DNA from: Isoetes taiwanensis
Taxonomy: Eukaryota; Streptophyta; Lycopodiopsida; Isoetales; Isoetaceae
Length of the DNA: 64,000 bases
Assembly: GCA_021234155.1 (NCBI GenBank)
Contig: JAJEKV010000036.1
Coordinates: 13,285,426-13,349,425, forward strand
Reading direction: 5' to 3'
Shown here: positions 55,741-64,000 of the stretch, piece by piece
Layout: each line of letters begins with the position of its first letter
Position numbering within the stretch: the stretch's first letter is position 1
Made by a program: the position numbers and the translations under genes
Notes under the pieces: generated by a model
Told to the model about the DNA's origin: nothing
Seen by the model: the letters and a program-made list of their open reading frames with translations, nothing else
Database searches by the model: none

Positions 55741-56598
55741 TTCGACAACGAATGCTAACTTGAAATAATAACTGCTTTCAAAATTTCGTACCGTGCCATT
55801 ATAACTTCCGCGAAAATTTATTGCGTTTCAAAACAGACTTTAATTCTGAATGGCATTATGTCGCGTATCTGGCTCAACTATCGTTCGCAATTGTTTTTTA
55901 AGCTGCTTGCAGTCTTCATCAAATAGTCAGACATCTCCACTTTGATATCTCAAGAACCTATGTTAATGACACTTAAAAAGATTGTGTTTTGGTCGATTTG
56001 TTAAAGTAGATTTTCATTATAGTAGGGGATATGTGCTCATTGCAGGCATTTATTTCAATGCATGTCATGTCCCGTTTAATTTAACTTGATAAACTAAATT
56101 TCTTCTTTCTATTGGATATCTTTAACACCTAATAACTTTTGCACCAAATATCTTATACACAGGGTGGCCTTTGCACTGAGTCGAATAAAAGAAATGTTTG
56201 GAGGGGCCTTGGCCGCCGTGATAAATTTCTTGTAAATCTAATAGTTAAAACAAATTATATAAACCATCATCCAATTAAATTGGGATTATGTCAACTCCAA
56301 AATCACGCCAACCTGCTATTGTCTTCTAGGGGGTTTTTGTTTTTTTTAATCTTTTTTTTTGGACTTCAAAAATAACATAAGGTTGCGATTCACGTGTGAC
56401 TTTTCATATGCGAATTGAAATATGCAGAAATGAAGAGCAAGTTGCTAACATAGATGAGACAAATATTGCTTGCTCAATAGATGATAATATTAGGTTTGAT
56501 AATAACAAATTGCATTATTTGCGAGGCAATTCCAGACTCGAAATTATCGATACATGGCACAAATATCATACAAAAATATCATATATTCCAATAAAACA
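55741..56598. other. AT-rich sequence of element 2 with no recognised gene
   Basis: Short frames only (for example 56396-56602). The boundary with the phosphatase gene at 56599 is the only defined feature. Confidence 0.4.
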
Positions 56599-57240
56599 TT
56601 AAGGGATCAATCCATGTTTTTCCACGTATTTAACAAGGTGTGGTTCCATGTCAGCCAGTTCTGGGTACGAATCTAACACTTCACCCACCGTCATCCCCAT
56701 AGCCAAATTATACATAATAGACACAAACTTCACCAGAAAATCATCTGTCCCAAAGTTTTTTGGATCGTAAGATGGTGGATTCAGGGCCTGTGTTTGATTG
56801 TAGAAGCATTTGAGAGCATCGTCATCCACTATGATTATATCATCCTTATTCTCGATACCAAGTTCGTCCATCATGTTACTCAAGTGTTTGATGAAGATAG
56901 GCTTGCTGTTGGATCCTTGGGATTAGTGAACTTCACACATTTGTTCTCGATCCCAAAGGGTCAACCAATTTCTACGATTTCCCCGGTGCCTCCAAAGTAT
57001 CCTTGATGTTCCTTAGTTCCATGGATGACCAAATACCAACTTCGAAATAACCCGAATGCCTCGTCTAGCATCTCCTTCAAGTCGCGACCGAGGATAGATC
57101 CACTTGGTGTTTGATTCTACTGGTGTCTGATGAAACTGTTCTCTAGCCACTTTATTTTTCGGAAAAGTCTTGCAAAGGACTCCGTTTAGGTCGAACACCA
57201 CAACCTTCTTAGAAACGCAATGGAAGCTGAAACATCAAAC
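56599..57240 (-). pseudogene. FCP1/NIF-type HAD phosphatase fragment
   Basis: The family dephosphorylates proteins through an aspartyl-phosphate intermediate. On the minus strand, after a likely splice acceptor near 57232, the sequence reads VVVFDLNGVLC, the position of the DxD(G/T) catalytic block, with Asn for the second Asp. VGIWSSMELRNIKDTLE follows, then NKCVKFTNPKDPTASLSSSN and IIIVDDDALKCFYNQTQALN, the DD motif. The C-terminus, DSYPELADMEPHLVKYVEKH, fits the end of plant FCP1-like proteins. Two frame changes break it. The DLNGVL spelling is typical of a plant subfamily. It may be a captured host gene or a long-standing element gene. Confidence 0.65.
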
Positions 57241-57280
57241 ATGTATCCGGTCAGCAAGATACGATAACACAAACAATACA

Positions 57281-57421
57281 AACGCGCCAAGCGTGATTTG
57301 AAATAGTCATAACCAAATCGGCGCTTCGGCGGTGATTTAGTTTGACAACGAAAAATAATCAAAGACGCTTTGGCGATTTAATTCAAAGGTAATACAAATT
57401 AAATCACGCGTGGGCGCTATT
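57281..57421. repeat. CGCGCC-GGCGTG-type palindrome cluster
   Basis: AACGCGCCAAGCGTGATTT (57281-57298), AATCGGCGCTTCGGCGGTGATT (57317-57337), AAGACGCTTTGGCGATTT (57362) and AATCACGCGTGGGCGCTATTT (57401-57421). They lie between the phosphatase fragment and the next gene. Confidence 0.75.
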
Positions 57422-57443
57422 TAAATGGGCAAGGCCATACCTA

Positions 57444-58151
57444 TCATCTTCGGTTTATTTTATCATCGGCGTCATTCTCCCCTCCGCCACCCTTAATCTT
57501 CGTCTTCTTCTGACTGTTAGAATTGTTATTTTCTATTAGTTCCGCTGCGTCCTTCACAACTGACATTATTTTACTATTGATTTGGCAAACCTGTGAATCA
57601 CTAGAGCCGCCTTCGTTGCCTTCATTTTCGGTTTCCCTGTCAATTATTTCATTGTTAACCCGTGAATCTACTCTATTGTTGCTTGTATCACCCGCAATGT
57701 GGGCAAGGATATTCCCTAAGTTCGCCGCCATCCAAAGTTTTTGAGCAACCAGTTTAGCGGCTATTTGTTCATTACTTGCTTTCCTTATCGTCGCAGATTA
57801 CTAGTTCCCTCTCCAGGAGCAACGTCCACTTTCGAATTGGACAAGTCTACGAGACTTTTGATTGCTGATGATTTCAGGTTGCCATAAGGGCCTTTAGGAG
57901 ACTTGGCAAGCACATGCATGAGGAATGGTTCAAGAAAGTCTTTGGCACGCTCATCACTCACAAAGCGGTGACATCTTCTTGCACCCATAAGAGCCTCTCG
58001 GGCAATATAACCTCCAACATGAAGCTCCAAAGCAGGTTGTATCAATTGGAGCAAATGCCTCGGCGATGTAAGCAGCCATAGACGGTGGAAATCCATTTTT
58101 ATTTAAGGGGCCCTTCTCCTTAGTTTGTAGCTCGTGCCTTGATTTCCCCAC
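57444..58151 (-). pseudogene. Hypothetical protein of element 2 (coding remnants)
   Basis: A minus-strand reading in three frames gives, in order, KSRHELQTKEKGPLNKNGFPP, then GYIAREALMGARRCHRFVSD, RAKDFLEPFLMHVLAKSPKG and MAANLGNILAHIAGDTSNNR. An acidic Asn- and Glu-rich tail follows. Helical segments are likely. No family is recognised. Palindromes on the left and an unclear boundary on the right suggest one gene. Confidence 0.35.
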
Positions 58152-58277
58152 TTAGGAGGGGGTCCCGATCCTCATCCTCTTCGACTCATCCTGCTTCGAC
58201 CGATCCTGATCCGTATGAAAGAATATAGTTCTTAAGTCCGGATCATCTAGAAAAAACATTCCCATGCACCGCTATTG

Positions 58278-58740
58278 TCACCCCCTGGCCTTAGCAATAT
58301 CATATTCCTCGTCTGACAGCATGGATATCATAATAAAGATCACATGTGCCATCTTTCGTTCTGTTCGCAGCTCATTATCCTTAACATCATATATTAGGCA
58401 TCCCTCCCTAATAACTTTGAGGCACTCCAGATCATGAGCAGCAGATAGTGCATGCAGATGTGACTCACCTGAAGGACAAACGATGACAATAGTGAAGGAC
58501 CTCTCAGTTGTCAATCCTATACGGTGGGTAAAAAGCTACTTGTAGTCCTTCCGGTTCATGCCCATATCTCCTCTCCCACCCCTGCTGTCCAACACAAAGA
58601 GTGATATATTTTTAAGGCCAGAAGTTGAATCTGGCAAGAGACCTTTGTACCCAATGGAGACCGAATCTTTGGACGGTGTCGTCTTCTCCCAAGAATCTTC
58701 TTCACAAAGGGCCACTTTTCTTCTCAACTCAGCCCGGACT
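58278..58740 (-). pseudogene. Hypothetical protein of element 2
   Basis: Two minus-strand segments in different frames share one theme: RRKVALCEEDSWEKTTPSKD, then SGLKNISLFVLDSRGGRGD, and, after a stop, TIVIVCPSGESHLHALSAAH and KMAHVIFIMISMLSDEEYDI. The FVLDSRGGRGD segment is reminiscent of an inserted loop but not of a family I can name. Confidence 0.3.
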
Positions 58741-59103
58741 TAGGGGGTAGAGTCTCCTTATGTTTTGTATTTTTAGCCTTCCAATTCTTTAGGAAGTCCT
58801 TTGACCGAATACAAACTTCTTGATGTCATCATTCTTGACCTTGTATTTGTCCAAAGAATCCAATTTCGGATAATGCCACATCCCCCGATAGCCTTTGTAA
58901 CTCAGCTCCTACAGATGACTTCATTGTACGTTGCATCCTTTACATGATCAAGCACTCAACGAAAGGACATCCTATCCTTGGTGAAAGCACCCTTCTTGTA
59001 TAAGACTTCCTTCTTTAAGCACTGGTCTAAAACCCAAATGGTCTCGGCCGTGCCTAGCCCCCGAGTCTTTCTCATCTCCTCGTCACATTCAAGTCAAAGA
59101 TGC

Positions 59104-59510
59104 TTACATCAACAGGAGGCACCCTACCCATAGTATCTGGCAGACTTCCCTTGTGCATAAAAGCGTCCTGCATTCATTCCACTTGAGCCATACTGCCTCC
59201 TTACAAAACACAATCTTATACGAAGTCTGTTGGTCCCGACTTCTTTGGATGAGCTTTTGAAGGATCTGCAATGTCATCACCACCTTTTTTTTGATGATTT
59301 TCTTGCGGTCTTCTTCTTCTCCTGTATAATTGTTCATGCGAGTCCGCTCCGGCAGCACTTGAATGCCTCGGACTTTGACCATGCATGCGGTGGGCAATGG
59401 GCAGCCATATTCCACCCAATTGTTGGCCGGGTGGCATGGTTGTTCAACGTATGGACTGCAATAGTACGGACATTGAATCGATATCATAGAATAGAAAAAC
59501 ACGGGCGATT
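59104..59510 (-). pseudogene. Hypothetical protein of element 2 with a Lys/Arg-rich segment
   Basis: Open minus-strand segments include CHPANNWVEYGCPLPTACMV and RTRMNNYTGEEEDRKKIIKK, then FCKEAVWLKWNECRTLLCTR. Frames are mixed. No domain recognised. Palindromes begin 25 bp upstream. Confidence 0.25.
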
Positions 59511-59533
59511 TGAATAGAATTGATGAAGAGAAA

Positions 59534-59551
59534 AATCACGCCTGGCGTGAA
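59534..59551. repeat. AATCACGCCTGGCGTGAA palindrome
   Basis: Perfect arms CACGCC / GGCGTG with T at the centre; start of the intergenic palindrome block. Confidence 0.85.
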
Positions 59552-59573
59552 ATGAATAAAGTTACTAATGCAA

Positions 59574-59747
59574 TTCACGCCAGGCATGCTTTCAAATCAA
59601 ACCAATTCGCCCGGTTTTTTGAAATCAATCGAATTCACGCCAGCGTTTTTCAAGTCAATTGGTTGACTTGAAAACACGCCTGGCGTGAATTCATTGATTT
59701 CAAAAACACGCGGGCGGAATTGGTTTGATTTGAAAGCACCAGCGGAA
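59574..59747. repeat. 170-bp inverted repeat built from nested CACGCC-GGCGTG palindromes
   Basis: Centred at about 59660, the left arm (59574-59658) and right arm (59663-59747) are complementary over about 85 bp with a few small gaps. Pairs include GCTTTCAAATCAAACCAATT and AATTGGTTTGATTTGAAAGC. Within each arm lie at least two motif sites (59575, 59606, 59634 and their partners 59673, 59705, 59735). The arms' sequence is diverged in the motifs but kept in symmetry. Confidence 0.85.
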
Positions 59748-59770
59748 TACAATTTATGAAACCAGGTTGA

Positions 59771-60310
59771 TTACCTTTTGTATAGAAATGTCTTCCCCAT
59801 TTCATTCAAAGTTGCACTAATCTCAGCCAAATCTGCAGGTGAAGTATTGGCATCCAAGATACGACACCTCCTATACGCATAGTGATTGTAGAACACTTTT
59901 TGGCCTGTTTGTTCTGCCTGCCTGATGATGGCCTTTTGTGCCTCAACGGAATGCTGCCCGTCGATGATGACATATTTAATATCATCACTTGATAATAGCT
60001 CCCGGACGCTCGGCCCACACAAAGATGCTTGTTCGAGATCATATCCCAAGGTAGCACATCCAATCGCATAGGCATTTGACCGGATTACTAATCATGCTCA
60101 ACAATCTCCATGGCATGTGCCGGATCATATCTCCCGCTAACATAAATGGAGCTTGGTGAACGGATGAGGGACTTCACATGGATCGCAAAAGTTTCCTTAA
60201 GACCCAATGGATAATGGTCGTCGCACTTATTCACTTGTTCATGGCCTCTAGTCGCGCCACTCATTCTGCTCATTCTCAAAAGCAAAGCCTCCATGCCTTC
60301 GACAACCTGC
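59771..60310 (-). pseudogene. Possible ParB/DGQH-type domain protein of element 2
   Basis: On the minus strand the first block (60088-60294) includes LRMSRMSGATRGHEQVNKCD, then SLIRSPSSIYVSGRYDPAHA. After a frame change near 60090 the sequence reads MGYDLEQASLCGPSVRELLS, then DDIKYVIIDGQHSVEAQKAI and RRCRILDANTSPADLAEISA. The DGQHSVEA-type motif recalls the ParB/Srx or DGQHR families, in which a DGxHR/DGQHR loop binds nucleotides. The domain is usual in prokaryotic ParB and phage proteins. A ParB-like assignment is from motif only; it could be an unrelated protein. Confidence 0.35.
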
Positions 60311-60349
60311 CGGGTTGAACATTCTTCCCTAGATCTAGGACCCTTTTAG

Positions 60350-60950
60350 AAGCTTTCAAGTCACTAATTCCCTAGCTTGCTGCAAATAGTGACTTGATGT
60401 CGGTTTAGTGAACATGCCTCTACGCGACAAACCGAACCCCTTGGCAAATAGATATTGGCGTAATCGCTACATTGGTTGGCCAACCATACTTAAAACATGT
60501 CTCACCGCTCACATCCGTCTTCATGAACGTATCCTTGTATGCGAGCTCTACAAAGGAGTAAGTCCGAGGCATCTTTCTTACGCTTCATTGTAATCTCCAA
60601 GAGCAATTTGCGTTGGGTGTCATCCTCTTCCTCACAAGAGATTAGGATCCCTTGTTTGGCCATCTTGTTCCGCTTCCTTTTTCCTCGAGAAGAGAGTTAA
60701 GTCGAGCTTGCCATTTGTCTTGGCAAGGTCAACGTACCCACTCGCACCCTCGCCCATTTCCTCTTCAAGGCAGGCAGGGGTCGTCGGTTGCTATAAGAAT
60801 CGGCCCTTCATCATCTAAGGTGAGATCATATGGTAATGCGCATCCGGGTCGTCGCCCCTTGCTTTCTTGGCGTGATTAGAACCCGAATTAGTAGGGGTTT
60901 TCTTCCTCTTGAGCACCGCAAATGAAGATGAGCACTTTTAGAGTACTTTT
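60350..60950 (-). pseudogene. Upstream remnants of the ParB-like gene
   Basis: CpG-rich sequence with short minus-strand coding pieces and codon-like composition, directly upstream of the previous entry. Broken in all frames. I cannot assign a domain. Confidence 0.2.
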
Positions 60951-60960
60951 CGAACAAGAG

Positions 60961-61018
60961 ATCACGCTTGGCGCGTGCATTTAAACCTAAATTAGTACAA
61001 ATCACGCTTGGCGTGTTG
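60961..61018. repeat. Pair of CACGC-TTGGC-GTG palindromes
   Basis: ATCACGCTTGGCGCGTGCAT (60961) and AAATCACGCTTGGCGTGTTG (60998) lie 38 bp apart. Confidence 0.8.
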
Positions 61019-61416
61019 GTATCTCCTATTATTGACCATGCTATGCGTTAATTTGAAACTAAATTATTTTGCATCCACATTTTAAGCTACATACCCTTCA
61101 TGAATCCATATTTCACACTATTTAACCTCATTGAACATTGCTATCTCCAACCTGCCTAACACCGCTATATTCTATATATAAAAAATGTAGCAAAATTATG
61201 TTCTACGAACGGACAATCGAGCATTAACTCGATGTTAATACTTAAAATTCATGCAAAGCATAATAACTCAAACTCATGCAAAGCATATTATCTCAAGGCA
61301 AGGAAATATCTCAAATTCATGCAAGCATAATACTCTCCACACGATTATTGTATTCTATGGCAAATTAAATACCTTGAATAGGGTTCTCATTGTATTCTGG
61401 TATTCGATCAACGCCC

Positions 61417-61662
61417 TCACGAAACTTGAGAAGAGCCGGGTTTAGAGATTCCTCTTCCACCGCTTCCTCTCGCCCCGTCCGCCTCGACCTCGATTAAACT
61501 TTTAGAAGACATCTCCGAGTCGCCTAGTAACAGTCGGAAGGTCGCTTCGGATACTGGCCTTTCGAGCTGCCAAGAAATAGCTTTTTCTACCCATGCGAGA
61601 AATAGAGAAATTTGAATTTCAAGAAAACACAAAATGCGTTCAAATATTCTTGACACATACAA
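61417..61662 (-). pseudogene. Hypothetical protein of element 2
   Basis: A minus-strand frame includes ERILCFLEIQISLFLAWVEK and RPVSEATFRLLLGDSEMSSK. Unrecognised. It lies upstream of the second DUF8039-like copy, on the opposite strand, so the two may share a promoter region. Confidence 0.25.
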
Positions 61663-61850
61663 ATAATAATGACGAAGACCAGTCCCTAGACTTCTTTCAT
61701 TAAGTTTTTAAAACCAATCTACCCAAAAAGTATCCCGCCAAATTTATCCCGCCTAAACGTAGTTAACCTAATCTTTCTTCTAATTCAATTTTCCCGACCG
61801 CCCGAGAGTTTCCATAGCGCCTTCAAATTCTCAAATCAGCTTCTCAAGAA

Positions 61851-62190
61851 TGGCTACGAGAGATTCGGTACTCATCTCATTCCAATAGCTTGAACATTAA
61901 TTTCCAATAGTAGGTGTTCGAATAGCAATTTTCTGCATTAATCGAAGATGAATATTTCATGTTAACTACAAATCGAAAAGGAAAGTAGGATTATGCAAGA
62001 TCGACTCCATCGATCCGGATCATGCTGTCATGGAATTCCCGCTTCGGGATAAGTATGTCCGAAGTTACAAAGATTAATCTGCCTTATGGATGAAGCTTTA
62101 CCTCGCAGAACACCCCCTGGGGATACGGTTGGAGAAAGTGTTGGAACATTTGTTGCATGGCCAAGAAACCGCTTAAAAAAGGTATGTAGC
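61851..62190 (+). pseudogene. DUF8039-like protein of element 2, copy B, first exon
   Basis: ATG at 61851 opens MATRDSVLIS. After frame changes the conserved parts read LTTNRKGKVGLCKIDSIDPD, FPLRDKYVR and, further on, DEALPRRTPPGDTVGESVGT followed by FVAWPRNRLKK. A GTATGT donor follows. It matches copy A (52701-53060) at the same spacing, including shared GLCKI-(E/D)-x-(L/I)DP. Upstream sequence has the same TATCCCGCC repeats as copy A, so promoter and gene were duplicated together. Confidence 0.5.
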
Positions 62191-62322
62191 ATGTATTACA
62201 TTGTAGAAATATAGAAGTAGACAAAATTTGTTGTATTCATTGGAAAAAGATTACAATTGTATATAATCTGGATAAACTGGATAAACCCGGACAAAATCCC
62301 AGGACTATTGTTTCAAGCCCGG

Positions 62323-62963
62323 TCATCGAGTAGCCGGGCTATCGATACTCCCATTTCCATTGCAGGGCATAGTGAATTCTTCTGGTAAAACCCCAGCAAA
62401 AACACCAGGCTCTAGCTCCACCACCCCCGCCTGCTCCACCTCCACCTCCTGCTCCTCCTCCTGCTCCGCCTCCTGCTCCATTGGTTGAACCTCCAATGCA
62501 TCGTATAGCGCCTGCGGTAGTGGTTCCATTGGTTGAGCCATCTCCATTGCATCGTATACCGCCTGTGGTAGTGGTTCGTGTTGGGGCATCCGGGCATAGA
62601 GGCTAACCACTAAGAAACGCAGCTCCTCATTTTGAATCTCGAGCTGACGGATGCGAGATTCACTCTCGATCAATGCATGTACCATTCTCGGTGATTAGAT
62701 AAGAGGGCGAGCCTCCGGCGATTGCAAGGGCCCCGAGCCCGATCTATCATTGCCCGCTAGCAGCTCTGCGCCATCATCATTACTTGATCCAAGTACTCCG
62801 GGGTTGTAAGATCGGTGCTCCAAATTAACCGGTGCTCATTCGGCTGCGGTTCAACCGGACTAGAGATTGGAGCCGAAACTGGAGCTGGGCTGTGTGATTG
62901 CTGGCCCAAATGTAATTCCAATCCATCTTCGTCACCAACCGGGTGATTAATGTAACCTGGCAT
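62323..62963 (-). CDS. Acidic coiled-coil protein with Pro/Gln-rich repeats, element 2
   Basis: The minus-strand frame from 62685 has 120 codons. A short coiled coil (ESESRIRQLEIQNEELRFLV) comes first, then tandem copies of an EPLPQA(V/L)YDA(M/L)E unit, an acidic run of Glu and Gln, and a short C-terminal tail ending IDSPATR. An upstream frame (62757-62963, MPGYINHPVGDEDGLELHLG) is separated by about 70 bp and one frame; it is probably an N-terminal part of the same gene with a frame break or an intron. The repeated unit and acidic region are unlike any enzyme. It could be a DNA- or protein-binding accessory protein of the element. Confidence 0.45.
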
Positions 62964-63000
62964 CTATCAATAGGAAGTGAGCGAAAGTATCGTATTCATT

Positions 63001-63291
63001 CCGGCGTGTGTTATATTTCTTTATTTATAAACTTAGAAACTAAGACACGCCCGGCGTGTTTAAGCGTAAAAGTTGAAAGTAGGGATACAATTGTTTGCAC
63101 GGCGTGTAAACCGCTATATAGGAAAAACTATACACGCCAATTCGGCGACCATCGTGTAAATAATTGCCCGGCCTTTATCTATTTACTTATCTATGCAGAT
63201 GGGTTTTTTTTCTCTCCTCCTCGCTGAATGCACGCCGAGCGTGTATTCATGTTGAAAACTAAGGTTACCTAAAACACGCTTTAGCGTGTTT
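63001..63291. repeat. ACACGCC-GGCGTGT palindrome cluster of element 2
   Basis: ACACGCCCGGCGTGTTT (63045-63061) and AAACACGCTTTAGCGTGTTT (63272-63291) are perfect or near-perfect. Others are TTTGCACGGCGTGTAAAC (63093), ATGCACGCCGAGCGTGTATT (63229) and half-sites at 63001 and 63133. The flanking bases A(A)A / T(T)T extend symmetry at several sites. Confidence 0.85.
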
Positions 63292-63920
63292 CAAATATTA
63301 TCTTTCAGATTTTCTAATGCTTTCTACTACACTTATTCATAATAGAAACTTGCATGCAATAGCATGATTAATTCAGAAGAGAAACTCAAGAATTTACTGA
63401 AACAAAGAAGCGGATGAAGTTTATAAAAACTATTACGGTTTTCATAAACATCATCTGCTTCCTCTCGCCGAGCAAATGCAAAAGCTTGTCTTCTTGGATT
63501 AAACTCGCCATTGAGATGCAACTTAAAAACTAAATGAAAATTAACCTTGAGTTAAGAGGCTGGAAGGATTCAAGAACGAGGACTATGCTTGTGGTTTTAA
63601 TTCGAGGCTTTTCGATTCGCAGACCTTAGTCCTCCGCTTTTGGTTTTAATTACGAGTCTCCGATTTCCTCTCGCTACGATGCTACTGCAACAAAAGGCTG
63701 GAGTCTTTTAGTAAGTTAGGAATTGCCAAAACCAAACATCTAACATTGATGAATATAAATCTGCTCACCAAGATTTCGGGACTGGCGGATCCAAACACAA
63801 ACAGGCATAACCGCAAATCGTATGAAGGAAGGAAGAAAATGTAGGAACTTTGAGAGCGTAAAATGGATTTATATAGGCACAATTAGAAAAAAGTTAAGCG
63901 GAATAATTGATTGCTTGAAT

Positions 63921-63938
63921 TAACACGCCGGCGTCATT
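63921..63938. repeat. AACACGCCGGCGTCATTT palindrome, last site in the window
   Basis: The arms CACGCC / GGCGTC are kept except for one base. Confidence 0.7.
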
Positions 63939-64000
63939 TCGTCTTCCCGCCAGACATGACATGTATATGGTATATATGGAGAATATTGCATTTCATGCAA

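Larger units (their letters stand above)
52309..64000. mobile_element. Large CACTA-ended DNA element, right end outside the window (element 2)
   Basis: CACTACAAATTCGG at 52309 is the classic start of a plant CACTA (En/Spm) transposon, preceded by a pyrimidine-rich flank. From here to the window end the composition is CpG-rich in patches. Genes are short, several are duplicated, and clusters of CACGCC-GGCGTG or CGCGCC-GGCGCG palindromes separate them. A gene with a C-terminus like the DUF8039 domain, seen in CACTA-linked protease proteins, is present twice. No tnp2-type transposase was recognised. The element is at least 11.7 kb. Whether everything to 64000 is one element is inferred from the continuous palindrome family. 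Confidence 0.55.

Noticed and set aside
57523-57744. Plus-strand frame at 57523-57744
   Set aside because: It overlaps the minus-strand protein with a better match to the neighbouring coding pieces and appears to be its reverse shadow.
62412-62597. Arg-rich minus-strand frame at 62412-62597
   Set aside because: It is the shifted reading of the Glu-rich repeat gene at 62323-62685.

Overview
The window looks like repeat-rich nuclear DNA of a land plant with a large genome. The evidence is intron-bearing fragments of plant gene families (pectinesterase, UDP-glucose 4-epimerase, ABCG transporter), a Ty3/gypsy LTR retrotransposon of the Tat type, and nested DNA transposons. A gymnosperm or another large-genome lineage is plausible, but the sequence does not settle it. 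I found no complete host gene, no rRNA or tRNA gene, and no CRISPR array.

Layout. 1-4.4 kb is AT-rich repeat debris. 4442-8404 is a Mutator-like (Pack-MULE-like) element with ~40-bp terminal inverted repeats and an exact 10-bp target duplication; it carries broken pieces of a pectinesterase and of a UDP-glucose 4-epimerase. 8.4-11.5 kb has no recognisable gene. 11552-34216 is one nested insertion: a gypsy retrotransposon with a perfect 5-bp target duplication. Its 5' LTR was later hit by a 1.0-kb CACTA-ended element. Its coding region was split by a 10.8-kb DNA element (17032-27792) flanked by CATG. 34.66-37.69 kb is a decayed minus-strand LINE whose 3' end is a (CTTC)n tract. 38-52.3 kb is intergenic sequence with a possible 4.3-kb inverted-repeat element, a ~549-bp MITE, a tRNA-derived SINE, an ABCG fragment and several tandem duplications. 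From 52309 to the window end lies a second large element. It starts with a CACTA-type end and carries duplicated small genes, an FCP1/HAD-type phosphatase fragment, a possible ParB-like gene and several unidentified genes.

How parts work together. The retrotransposon has Gag with three CCHC knuckles, protease, an extra RNase H placed before the reverse transcriptase, reverse transcriptase, the usual RNase H with its catalytic residues gone, and integrase with a GPY/F module. The extra RNase H probably replaced the resident one. The most unusual signal is in the two large DNA elements (17-27.8 kb and 52.3-64 kb). Each is dotted with its own CpG-rich palindrome, ATCGCG-NN-CGCGAT in the first and CACGCC-(N)-GGCGTG or CGCGCC-N-GGCGCG in the second. 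The palindromes sit mainly between genes, and the bases inside them vary while symmetry is kept. They could be binding sites for element proteins, RNA 3'-end hairpins, or both.

Nearly all coding regions are frameshifted or interrupted, so most gene boundaries here are approximate.
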